NCBI GenBank assembly: GCA_002919305.1
Contig: PKFB01000023.1
Span: 1 to 64,000 of the forward strand
DNA: 64,000 nucleotides
Reading direction: 5' to 3'
From: Actinomycetales bacterium
GTDB taxonomy: Bacteria > Actinomycetota > Actinomycetes > Mycobacteriales > Micromonosporaceae
Positions 11,996 through 20,427 of this stretch are shown piece by piece; within the stretch, counting starts at the first letter, position 1; each line of letters opens with the position of its first letter. Position numbers and translations under genes: made by a program. Under the pieces are notes generated by a model, which worked only from the letters and a program-made list of their open reading frames with translations, searched no databases and was not told where the DNA came from.

Positions 11996-14752
11996 CTACC
12001 CCTGCAACGCGCGTACCAGCTGAGTGCGGTTGCGGACCCCCAGCCGGCGGTACAGCCGGGTGAGATTGGCCTCCACCGCCTTGACCGATAGAAACAGCGT
12101 GGCGGCGATCTCCCGGTTGGTCGCGCCGGCCCGCACCAGATCCACGATGCGCTGCTCGGTCTCGGTCATCGCCTGTCCGCGGGCTCCCCCGTCCAGGCGG
12201 GCCAGCTCCGCCCGGGTCCACTCCACCCAGGGCGCCGCGCCCGCCGCGGTGAACCGCCGTAGCGCCTCCTGCAGCGCGTGACGGGCCGCGCTACGCCGGT
12301 GGGCGCGTCGCTCCAGCATCCCCAAGGTCAGGTAGCAGCGGGCCAGGTCCAAGGGGTAGGGATGATCGGTTTCCTTCTCGATCGCGGCGCGTAGCTCATC
12401 GCTCGCCTGCCGGGAATCGACGGTGGCGGCCCGCAGCAGCGCCTCAGCGCGCCGCAGTCCGAGCAGGACCACATGACGCCCGCGTCTTTCGGCCCGAGAG
12501 CGGACCTCGGTGAGCACCTCGGCGGCTTCCTGATGGGCGCCCACCCCGACCAAAGCCTCGATGAAATCGGAGTACCAGGGCGCGATGGCGGGATCGTTAC
12601 GCCGATAGCGGGACTCCACCCGCCAGGCGTGCCGTAGCGTCTCAACGGCGTCCGCCCGCTCCCCAGCCAGCAGGTGCGCCTGTCCCCGCAGCGCCAAGGC
12701 CAAAATCAACCAGTCGTCATCACCGGCCGCCTGGCAGGCCGCCACGGCCTGCTCGGCCAGTCGACCCGCCTCGGCCACGGTCCCCCCGGCCAGTTCCGCG
12801 GTCGCCGCGGCGACGAATCCAGGCCCTGGGGTGACCCCCATATCGGAGAACAGTTGCGCGCACCGCCGTCCGGCCCGCAACGCCCGCCCTAACCGGCCCG
12901 CCCGGGTGTTGACGGATGACACCGATATCAGCACCATCGCCAGGTCACGGAGCGTGCCTTCCCGCTCAACCTCGTCGGCCAGTCGTTCGATCAGCCGGAC
13001 CGCCTGAGACACATTCCCCATGAACAGCTGGGTCATCGCCCACAACTGGCGGGTGTTGATCACCGCAGAGCTCAACGGCAGGGTCTGCGCCAGACGCCAC
13101 GCCCGCTCATGTAGCCGATCGGCGTTGGGGTCCCCCAGGTTGCCCTCCACACAGCCGCGCCAGGTGAGCACCTCCACCAGGCGCTCCACGTCGCCGCTGT
13201 ACTCGGCCAACCCCTCGGCGATCATCAGTTCGTTGACCGCCTGGTTCTCCTGGCCGTCGTAGAGCGCCTTCACCGCGCGGTACAGCCGCACCCCAGCCTC
13301 TAGGCGGGGATACCCGACGGCGTCGGCGAACGCCGCCGCCAGGATCGGCCCCACCTCCGACTGATCCTGCCCGGCCATCTCCACCAGTAACAGTCGGGCA
13401 TGGACCCGGGTGTCCCGGTTGGCGCCGGCGTCCGGGGCCAGCGCCGCTTGGGCGGACTCGCGCGCTTGATCCAGCAGCCCCGCCGCTAAGGCATGCCGGG
13501 CCGCGGTCAGCATTCGGGCCGCGGCGGTGGCACGGTCTGCCGCCGTGGTGCGCTCCGCCGCCAATCTCGCCAGCTCTGCGGCGACCGCCGGCGCTCCCCG
13601 ATTCCGGGCCATCCGCGCGGCCTCCTCGAGGGTGTGGGCCAGCTCGGTGTCCGGCCACGGCGTCCCTAAAGCCAGGTGCCAGGCTCGGTCGATGGGATCG
13701 TCGCTGAGATCGGCCAGGGTCCGGTGGGCCGCCTGGCGGGCGGCGCTATCCGCATCGGCGTACACCAGCTCCGACAGCAACGGATGGGTGAAGGTGAGAT
13801 GGCCGGTCGAGTCAAGTTCGAGGATGCCGGCGCGCTCCGCGATGGCCAACTGTTCGGCGCTCAGCAGTTTGCCGGTCGGGCGGGCCGCGACGGCCACCAG
13901 CAGCAGCGCCTCACGGACCGAGGGCGGCAAGGTCGCTAATCGCTGGGACAGTAGGACCCGCAGCCGGTCGGGTACCGGCAGCGGGTCGGTCGGTCTGATG
14001 GGACGGCCCACCCGTTCCAGGGCACGCGCCAGCTCCAAGGCGTAGAACGGGTTGCCGCCGCTGGCCTTGTAGATCCGGGAGATGGTGCTGCGGGGATAGC
14101 CGGTGCCGATGTGGGTGCTGAGCAGCTCGGCGATCGCCACCTCATCGAGGGGACGGAGGGGGATCTCGGTGACCGGTGGCGGGCACAGATCTCGGGATAT
14201 CGGCCACCGGTCCGGCTCGACGCGTTCGGCCGCCAGCACCCGGACCGGGTGATCTCCTAATCGGCGGGCCACGAACTCAAGGACCTCGGCGCTGGGGCGG
14301 TCGATCCACTGCACATCGTCGAGGACCAGCAGCACCGGGACGGGGTCGGCTCCGGCGGGAGCGCCATCGCGAGTACGGGTCAGGCCCCGCAGCAGGTCGA
14401 GGACGGCGAGCCGGACCGCCAACTCATCCCGCGCGGTGGGAATGGTCCCTTCCCGCAGCAGCGCACCTCGCAGCGCGTGGAGCAGATGCTCGGGGAGTAG
14501 CTCCGCTGCCTGATCCAGGATCGGGACGAACAGATCGATCAGCGCCAGATACGGCAACGCCGACTCTGCGGGGGCGGCGGTGCTGTGGAGCACCACATGG
14601 CCGGCCCGCTGCGCGTCATCGGCGAGCACGGTCAACAGGGTGGATTTGCCAATTCCTGCCGGGCCGGTAAGTACCACACTACCGGCGGCGAGGTGTTGAC
14701 CGCCCCGCCGCCGATCTTCCTGCCGCCCCACCAAGATCGGCCTCTGTCCCAC
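11996..14752 (-). CDS. LuxR-family AAA transcriptional regulator (LAL type)
   Basis: Large ATP-binding transcription activator of 918 aa. The N-terminal ATPase module has Walker A GPAGIGKST (residues about 30-38) and Walker B VLLVLDDVQWID. A long helical, TPR-like middle follows. The C-terminal LuxR helix-turn-helix contains ATNREIAATLFLSVKAVEAN (about residues 875-895). GTG start, with no clear Shine-Dalgarno sequence. It stands downstream of the glycan cassette and may control it, but the ligand and targets are not readable from sequence. A palindrome at 14,837-14,853 may be its own control site. Confidence 0.9.
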   Translation of the reverse strand: MGQRPILVGRQEDRRRGGQHLAAGSVVLTGPAGIGKSTLLTVLADDAQRAGHVVLHSTAAPAESALPYLALIDLFVPILDQAAELLPEHLLHALRGALLREGTIPTARDELAVRLAVLDLLRGLTRTRDGAPAGADPVPVLLVLDDVQWIDRPSAEVLEFVARRLGDHPVRVLAAERVEPDRWPISRDLCPPPVTEIPLRPLDEVAIAELLSTHIGTGYPRSTISRIYKASGGNPFYALELARALERVGRPIRPTDPLPVPDRLRVLLSQRLATLPPSVREALLLVAVAARPTGKLLSAEQLAIAERAGILELDSTGHLTFTHPLLSELVYADADSAARQAAHRTLADLSDDPIDRAWHLALGTPWPDTELAHTLEEAARMARNRGAPAVAAELARLAAERTTAADRATAAARMLTAARHALAAGLLDQARESAQAALAPDAGANRDTRVHARLLLVEMAGQDQSEVGPILAAAFADAVGYPRLEAGVRLYRAVKALYDGQENQAVNELMIAEGLAEYSGDVERLVEVLTWRGCVEGNLGDPNADRLHERAWRLAQTLPLSSAVINTRQLWAMTQLFMGNVSQAVRLIERLADEVEREGTLRDLAMVLISVSSVNTRAGRLGRALRAGRRCAQLFSDMGVTPGPGFVAAATAELAGGTVAEAGRLAEQAVAACQAAGDDDWLILALALRGQAHLLAGERADAVETLRHAWRVESRYRRNDPAIAPWYSDFIEALVGVGAHQEAAEVLTEVRSRAERRGRHVVLLGLRRAEALLRAATVDSRQASDELRAAIEKETDHPYPLDLARCYLTLGMLERRAHRRSAARHALQEALRRFTAAGAAPWVEWTRAELARLDGGARGQAMTETEQRIVDLVRAGATNREIAATLFLSVKAVEANLTRLYRRLGVRNRTQLVRALQG

Positions 14753-14836
14753 AACGCGAGTTTTTCATTCCGCATGGCGGACACGCCACAGCTGACACTC
14801 GATGATCAATCCACTAGGGACAGTTAAAGCCGATTC

Positions 14837-14853
14837 ATCACAGTCAATGTGAT
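14837..14853. promoter_or_regulatory. Palindromic operator candidate upstream of the LAL regulator
   Basis: ATCACA-GTCAA-TGTGAT is a perfect 6-bp inverted repeat with a 5-bp spacer, about 85-100 bp upstream of the LAL regulator start in a locally A+T-rich 160-bp gap. The form is that of a dimeric regulator site. The protein that binds is unknown. Confidence 0.45.
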
Positions 14854-14912
14854 TATCAACATAAATCGATGCCGCTATCCCGTTGGCGGGCCCACACCGG
14901 GCGGTGGGCCCA

Positions 14913-16397
14913 CTAACGAAGCCGGTCACAAGGGATATCGACGGTGAAGGGCACCCCAATGTCACGGGGTGAGATCTGCACCTGCCAGTCGTCCAACTCC
15001 GGATTGGCCACACAGGCGGCCGTGGCCTGGTCGACCAGGACACTCCACCGTGGACTTTGTGCCCGGTAGAAATCGGTCCGGTAGTTGACGGCCATCAACA
15101 CCGCGATGAAAACCGTGATCGCCACCAAGGGATTGAGGCCGGCTCGGGCACGGGCATCGGGATACGGGCGCAACAGCGCGGCGAAGGTGCCGGCCAGGAA
15201 GCACACCATGATCGTCAGGTAGCGCATCACATGTGCGCCCTGCGCCGTCAACGTCAGCGCGAAAAACCCCAGGCCGTGCAGCGTGGTGACCGCGGCCAAC
15301 GGCCAGTTGGCATCGGTCCAGCGCATCAGGGCCACCACCCACACGGCCGCCAACAGCAGCCACGCGATGACCTGAAGCGCCAAGTACTCCCTGGTGTGGC
15401 CGACGGCCTGCCCCATCCACCGCTCACCCATCAACGAGTGCGGCACGCCCCAGACGATCAGCTCCTCAAGGAGCCACAGGGGATCCACCCGGGAGCTGGA
15501 CATATCGCCCCGATCGCTGAAACCCAGCACCAGGGCACCGACCTGAAGCAGGACCCCCGCGCCCGCGATACCCCCCAGCACCAGATCCCGCCAGGTCCGC
15601 CGGATCACCACCCGCGCCACCACCAGCGGGATCAGACCGAGCGCCAGGATGGTGCCGAAGGCGACCGCCGCCACCACCGCTCCGGCGACGATCCACCCTG
15701 CGCGACGGGCCGGCACCCACAGCAGGACCCAGCAGGCGGCGTACAGCAGCGGGAACTGCACGGTCACCACGGTGGCCTCGACGGTGCCCAACGAGACCGG
15801 GAAAACGATCATGGGGGCGGCCGCCAGCAGCCGCGCTAACGGGTGACGCAGATGGGCGCCGCTGGCTATGTACACCACCAACGCGAGCAGCGCGGTAGCG
15901 GCGGTCGCCTCCACCGCCAGCACCGCCGCCGCCCACCGGACCGGTACCGCCGCCGCGATCTCCGCCAGCAGCCGCGGCCCGGTCTGGTAGTACCCGTTGA
16001 TGTCGTTGCTCAGGGCACCCCACAGGGACAGCTGGTACGCGTCGTGCAGCAGGTCACGGCCGTCCTCGGCCATGATGGTGTCCCAGCTGCCAGGGCCCCG
16101 GACCCGCCCCAGCCCGACGGCGGTGGCGGCCAGGACGGCCACCGTCGCGAGGACCACCTGCGGCCAGGTCAGCCGGCGCGTGACCGCCGGCGGGAACAGC
16201 CGCGGCCCCACCACCGTGGTCAGCCACTCCAGCACCCCGGGCCGTGGGACCCTCGACGGCCCTGCCGTGGGTTCACCTGGTTCCTCTGGTGCGGAGACGG
16301 CGGACGGCACGCTCCCGATCCGCGGTTCAGGTGCGTGCGGGGCGGGCCGGGACTGATCGTCCCGGCCCGCTTCACGACTGCTGTGATCCACGCTCAC
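14913..16397 (-). CDS. Polytopic membrane protein of a glycan cassette (function unknown)
   Basis: A 494-aa integral membrane protein. An N-terminal Pro/Glu-rich cytoplasmic stretch of about 60 residues is followed by roughly ten hydrophobic segments and a C-terminal soluble tail of about 65 residues. The loop after the first membrane segment contains an acidic MAEDGRDLLHDAY, which recalls the acidic first loop of GT-C glycosyltransferases. That is only a resemblance. It overlaps the epimerase gene by 4 nt, so it is co-translated with the sugar-nucleotide enzymes. A role in lipid-linked sugar transfer or export is an inference. Confidence 0.75.
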   Translation of the reverse strand: MSVDHSSREAGRDDQSRPAPHAPEPRIGSVPSAVSAPEEPGEPTAGPSRVPRPGVLEWLTTVVGPRLFPPAVTRRLTWPQVVLATVAVLAATAVGLGRVRGPGSWDTIMAEDGRDLLHDAYQLSLWGALSNDINGYYQTGPRLLAEIAAAVPVRWAAAVLAVEATAATALLALVVYIASGAHLRHPLARLLAAAPMIVFPVSLGTVEATVVTVQFPLLYAACWVLLWVPARRAGWIVAGAVVAAVAFGTILALGLIPLVVARVVIRRTWRDLVLGGIAGAGVLLQVGALVLGFSDRGDMSSSRVDPLWLLEELIVWGVPHSLMGERWMGQAVGHTREYLALQVIAWLLLAAVWVVALMRWTDANWPLAAVTTLHGLGFFALTLTAQGAHVMRYLTIMVCFLAGTFAALLRPYPDARARAGLNPLVAITVFIAVLMAVNYRTDFYRAQSPRWSVLVDQATAACVANPELDDWQVQISPRDIGVPFTVDIPCDRLR

Positions 16398-17419
16398 AGA
16401 CGTCCCTCTTCGATCGCTTTCGCCACCCAGGGGATGACCTCGTCAAGCATCTGGTCCAGGGTGGTGGTCGCCTCGAAGCCCAACACCTCACGGGCCTTGG
16501 TCACGTCCGGGATCCGCTTCTGCACGTCGTGCTCGAACGGCTCGTCGCTGACCCAGCGGAACGGCACATCCGGTCCCTTGATCTTCCGCCAGATCAGCTC
16601 GGCCAGCTCCAGAACCGTGGTGGAGGTGGCGGTGGACAGGTTGAAGTCCTCGTTGAGGGCCCCGGGGTGCTCCAGGGTCGCCACGATGCCCCGCGCCAGA
16701 TCCCCACCGTAGGTGTAGTGGCGGATCTGCGTACCGTCACCGAGAATGTGCAGCGGATCCTGGCCCTTGAGGACCTTCTGCACCAGGTCGGGGACCACGT
16801 GTGACATGGCGAGCTTGACGTTGCCCGAGAGCACCTCGGCCTGCCCCAGCGCCCGGCCTTCCCCGACCCCGACGCAGTTGAACGGCCGCACGATGGTGTA
16901 GGGCAGCTTGTACTGGTCCCAAGCGGCCTTGGCGAAGTACTCCACGGCGAGCTTCTGGAACCCGTACGACGACCGAGGCGGCGGGATGTGCAGCTGGTCG
17001 CCTTCCTTGGACGGCCACCGGTCGGTGCTCTCGAAGACCATCGAGGAGCTGACGTAGGTGACCTTCTTCAGGGTGCCGGCGGCGTGCGCCCGCAGCGCGG
17101 CGTCACAGCTGGCGGCGATGATCCGCTCGTTGGTGGCCAGCAGATCGTAGGCGTAGGCGTGGAAGTAGGAGATGCCGCCGATCATCGCCGCGCCCGCGAT
17201 GAAGTGATCGCAGTCGGTGAGTAGCTCGGTCAGCAGGTCGACGTCCCGCGCGTCGCCCTCCACGAAGGTGTAGCGAGGGTGGTTGTCATAGCTGCGGGTC
17301 ACCGGGCCGTACTTGGAGTAGTTGTCCAGTCCGACAACCGTGTAGCCCTGCCGGAGCAGCTCCTCGACGACGTACCCGCCGATGAAGCCCGCCGATCCCG
17401 TGATCAGTACCTTTGCCAC
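16394..17419 (-). CDS. NAD-dependent epimerase/dehydratase (NDP-sugar, extended SDR)
   Basis: Extended short-chain dehydrogenase of 341 aa, likely acting on a nucleotide sugar. It has the N-terminal NAD motif ITGSAGFIGGYV, the catalytic YxxxK as SYGFQKLAVEY (about residues 150-156) with the active-site Ser in YVSSSMVFES, and the RPFNCVGVGEG block. The best broad match is to UDP-glucose 4-epimerase/UDP-glucuronate-type enzymes. The exact sugar cannot be read. Between a glycosyltransferase (55-bp gap) and the membrane protein (4-nt overlap). Confidence 0.88.
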   Translation of the reverse strand: MAKVLITGSAGFIGGYVVEELLRQGYTVVGLDNYSKYGPVTRSYDNHPRYTFVEGDARDVDLLTELLTDCDHFIAGAAMIGGISYFHAYAYDLLATNERIIAASCDAALRAHAAGTLKKVTYVSSSMVFESTDRWPSKEGDQLHIPPPRSSYGFQKLAVEYFAKAAWDQYKLPYTIVRPFNCVGVGEGRALGQAEVLSGNVKLAMSHVVPDLVQKVLKGQDPLHILGDGTQIRHYTYGGDLARGIVATLEHPGALNEDFNLSTATSTTVLELAELIWRKIKGPDVPFRWVSDEPFEHDVQKRIPDVTKAREVLGFEATTTLDQMLDEVIPWVAKAIEEGRL

Positions 17420-17474
17420 TCAAACGCTCCTCAAAAGTCCTGTCGAGACAATGTGTGACCGCGGGCGCGTCCGC

Positions 17475-18455
17475 TCACGGCCTGGGTGCTTCCTGGAGGG
17501 CCTGGACCGTTTGTCCCGCCTCCGCATCGGACGTGGTTGACTCACCGTTCAATGACTCCGCCGCCGCCTCAGAATCGGCCTCACTCGTGACGGTCGACAC
17601 GTCAAACGCGCCGGGCCATATCAACGCGCCATTGTGGCTGCGGGCCTGTGGGGGCAGCGTGTCGGGGGGCGGAACCGGGCTGATCGGGGTGACCTGGGGT
17701 GGTTGGCCGGTGGCGGCCTCATGGGCGCGACGGCGGGCCACCATCTGCTCCATGGTCATCCGGCGCCCGAACGCAAAGAAATACCACCGTAAATACTTCG
17801 GTATCCAGCGGTTGAGGTCGAAGTTCGACTCTCCTAACGCGCGATCCAGCCAGATCGTGGGAATCTCCGCGACCGGCAGCCGTAATCGGGTGGCCTTGGC
17901 CGTCAACTCCAACCCGATCTCGAAGCCGGCCCGACTCTCAATCCCCACCTGACGGACGAACTCGGTGGAGTACGCCTTGAAGCTGTTGGTGGCGTCCCGG
18001 GTGCCCACCCGGCACAGCAGCCGCAAGGAGCGGCCGGCCAGGCGGGACAGCATTCCTTTAATCCGCGGACCGCCCACCTGCTGGCCGCCCGGCATGTACC
18101 GGGAAGCCGCGGCCACCACCACCCCCCGGTCGACCAGCCGCGCCAGATCGTCGATCTGTCGCGGATCATCGCTGCCGTCGGCCATCGTCACCACGGTCAC
18201 CGGCGCCCGTGCCGCGTCGATCCCGAATCGGATCGCGTTGGCCGGCCCGCGGCCGTAGGTGTTGAGCACCGCCCGTACCCGCGAGTCCCGCTCAGAGACC
18301 TGCCGCACGTAGGGCACGGTGGTGTCGTCAGGAGTGTCGTGGACACAGAGGATCTCGCACGGCAAGGTCACTTCCCGCAGAATGCGTTCTAACGCGGGAA
18401 GTACCCGAGGGCCTTCGTTATAGACGGGGATGACGATCGAGACCCAGAGGCTCAT
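17475..18455 (-). CDS. Family 2 glycosyltransferase (DPM-synthase-like)
   Basis: Inverting GT-A glycosyltransferase of 326 aa. The opening VSIVIPVYNEG and the acidic metal/nucleotide site MADGSDD (around residue 100) are typical of the dolichol/polyprenyl-phosphate mannose synthase-like group. GGPRIKGMLSRLAGR and WYFFAFGRR near residue 240 may be interfacial. There is no C-terminal membrane anchor; instead an 80-residue Pro/Ala/Glu-rich tail. Start set at ATG 18455, which overlaps the dehydrogenase stop by 4 nt. Confidence 0.88.
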   Translation of the reverse strand: MSLWVSIVIPVYNEGPRVLPALERILREVTLPCEILCVHDTPDDTTVPYVRQVSERDSRVRAVLNTYGRGPANAIRFGIDAARAPVTVVTMADGSDDPRQIDDLARLVDRGVVVAAASRYMPGGQQVGGPRIKGMLSRLAGRSLRLLCRVGTRDATNSFKAYSTEFVRQVGIESRAGFEIGLELTAKATRLRLPVAEIPTIWLDRALGESNFDLNRWIPKYLRWYFFAFGRRMTMEQMVARRRAHEAATGQPPQVTPISPVPPPDTLPPQARSHNGALIWPGAFDVSTVTSEADSEAAAESLNGESTTSDAEAGQTVQALQEAPRP

Positions 18456-19663
18456 ATCCGCAGGCCTCTTCCTGTAATGCCCCACATATCGGCGATCGGC
18501 TTGTCGGTGGGCAGGTTAGCGTACTCCGGATGCGGCGCGGTGATGACCAGCAGATCGGCCCGCTCTAACACCTCCGACAGGGGCAGGAACCGCTCGTCGG
18601 CGATGTACGGATCGGTGCACAGCACCTCTTTGGCCTTCAACATCATGATCTTGCGAAATTTGTAGGCCAGGCTCTCCCGCGGGTCGTCGCTGCCGCCTTT
18701 GAACGCCATCCCCAAGATGCCTACCCGCGTCTGCTCCAGGTCATACCGCTGCTCCAGACGGGAGGCCAGGTACAGGGGGAGCCCTTCGTTCACCAGCATC
18801 GCGGTGTGGCCGAGCATGAACTGGTTGTTGGTGAAGGCCGCCAGCTGCATGGTGTCCTTCAGCAGGCACGGCCCGGCCGCGAACCCCGGCCCGGGCATGT
18901 CGGCGGCGCGCGGATAGTCGTAGGTGATGGCGTGCCGGATGCGCGCGAAGTCCAGGCCGTAGTCGTTGGCCATCATCCAGAACTGGTTGGCGGCGGCGAA
19001 CTTGATGTACCGCCAGGTGTTGGTGAACAGCTTGGCCAGCTCCGCCTCTTCCGGCTCCAGCGGCACGATCTGATCGGTGAGGGTGCGGAAGAACTTCTCG
19101 GCGCGTGCCCGAGCGCTGTCGGTCCGAGCAGCCACGATCTGGGGCAGGTCGAACAGTTCAGTCATCGCCTTGCCCTCGGCGATCCGCTCCGGGCAGAAGG
19201 CCACGTCCACATTCAAGCCGTGCCGCTGCAGCAGCCGCTCGGTCAGCGCTGTCACACCGGGATGCACGGTGCTCCGCAGCATGATCAGCTGACCGTCCAC
19301 AAGGTACTCAATGCAGCGCTCGAGCGCGTTGGGGACCGCGGCCAGATCTGGGTTGAGGTGCTCGTCCACCGGGGTGCCCACCACGACGATGACGTTCTCG
19401 GCAGTGCCGACGCTCGCCGGATCCACGGTGGCCCGCAGCCGCCCATCTGCGACCGCCTCCCGCAGCGGTTCGGCGGCGCCCTCCTCCATAAAGGGGAGCT
19501 CTCCCCGCTCCACCGCGTTCACGCGGGTGACGTCCAGGTCGTAAAGGGTCACCGATAAGCCTCGGGAGGCCAGCGCGACCCCTAACGGCAATCCGACTCT
19601 GCCGCAGCCACCAATGATCACAACATCAGCGGTAAAACGGCTGCCGTCACCGTCCTGTCCCAT
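18452..19663 (-). CDS. Nucleotide-sugar dehydrogenase (UDP-glucose/UDP-ManNAc dehydrogenase family)
   Basis: Two-fold NAD-dependent oxidation of a UDP/GDP sugar to the uronate. The 403-aa protein has the N-terminal Rossmann motif IIGGCGRVGLPLGVALA, the catalytic cysteine in GPGFAAGPCLLKDT (around residue 260) and the C-terminal domain start VGILGMAFKGGSDDPRES. The spacing fits the WecC/UDP-ManNAc dehydrogenase branch as well as UDP-glucose dehydrogenase. First gene of the four-gene cassette running down to 14,913. Confidence 0.9.
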   Translation of the reverse strand: MGQDGDGSRFTADVVIIGGCGRVGLPLGVALASRGLSVTLYDLDVTRVNAVERGELPFMEEGAAEPLREAVADGRLRATVDPASVGTAENVIVVVGTPVDEHLNPDLAAVPNALERCIEYLVDGQLIMLRSTVHPGVTALTERLLQRHGLNVDVAFCPERIAEGKAMTELFDLPQIVAARTDSARARAEKFFRTLTDQIVPLEPEEAELAKLFTNTWRYIKFAAANQFWMMANDYGLDFARIRHAITYDYPRAADMPGPGFAAGPCLLKDTMQLAAFTNNQFMLGHTAMLVNEGLPLYLASRLEQRYDLEQTRVGILGMAFKGGSDDPRESLAYKFRKIMMLKAKEVLCTDPYIADERFLPLSEVLERADLLVITAPHPEYANLPTDKPIADMWGITGRGLRI

Positions 19664-20427
19664 GTCTCGGCTCCCGTCTTTTGTCGCCTACACATTCGGC
19701 TACAACTGGCCCGCGAGCGTATGAAGGTAGCGCAGTGGAGAATCGCCGTTGGTACCTGGTCCGGTTTCATCGCTGCCCGATGCCCGGGAAAACCCAGCCC
19801 GGTACCGGTATATCGGATCCGACCTGGACATTTAACTTTCCGACACGGCTATCCGGGTCAGGGTACGCGCGCAGCCCAACCCTGACGCGGCAATCGGTAT
19901 CGATGTTCCCGTATGGCCGCGCAAAGCCCGGACCGCCGTGACGCCTCACCGTACCCGGTCAATGCCGCAGCAGCGACGGTTGAGCACACACCGACCGCAC
20001 GCACGGCGTCACAGTCAGAATCCGTTGTGTACCCCCTCAGATATTCGCGCCGTCGCGTTCCCTGTCAAAGCGACCACCCCGCGCCAGGAAAACACATAAA
20101 AAGCGGCTCCGCGACCCCGCCCCTCCAACCGGCAGACACATTCCATGGTTATCTCCAGGTACGCCGGATTAAGGGATTTCGTCCTCAAGTCCACCGAGGA
20201 CGATCGGTTCACTCGCCGCCGCATGATGCGCCACCCGTGTCTGTCCATGAATCACAAACGCGGCTTCGTGCACACCGCCAGTCGGCGGCTGCGGAGCGCC
20301 TCAGACCCTGTACCGGGTTTTCCTGGGGTGGGTGAAGTGGGGTGGGCAAACACGTCAGGGCCGGCGGCCTTGAAACCGACCGCCGGCCCCGACAACGGTT
20401 CGCTGGGGCGTTCGCGACACCGGGCGC
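19664..20427. other. Intergenic region, no convincing gene
   Basis: About 760 bp between the nucleotide-sugar dehydrogenase start and the pheT stop. Short open frames occur on both strands, but none shows a family motif, a Shine-Dalgarno sequence or neighbour coupling. It must contain the promoter of the glycan cassette, which I could not place. It also holds the pheT terminator at its right end. Confidence 0.6.
20358..20389 (-). terminator. pheT terminator hairpin
   Basis: GGGCCGGCGG (20358-20367) pairs with CCGCCGGCCC (20380-20389) around a 12-nt loop, 38 bp past the pheT stop. It is strong and G+C-rich, without a clear U-run. Confidence 0.65.

Noticed and set aside
19913..20335. Open frames in the pheT/dehydrogenase intergenic region
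   Set aside because: No motif, no ribosome-binding site and no coupling to neighbours; composition looks like random translation.
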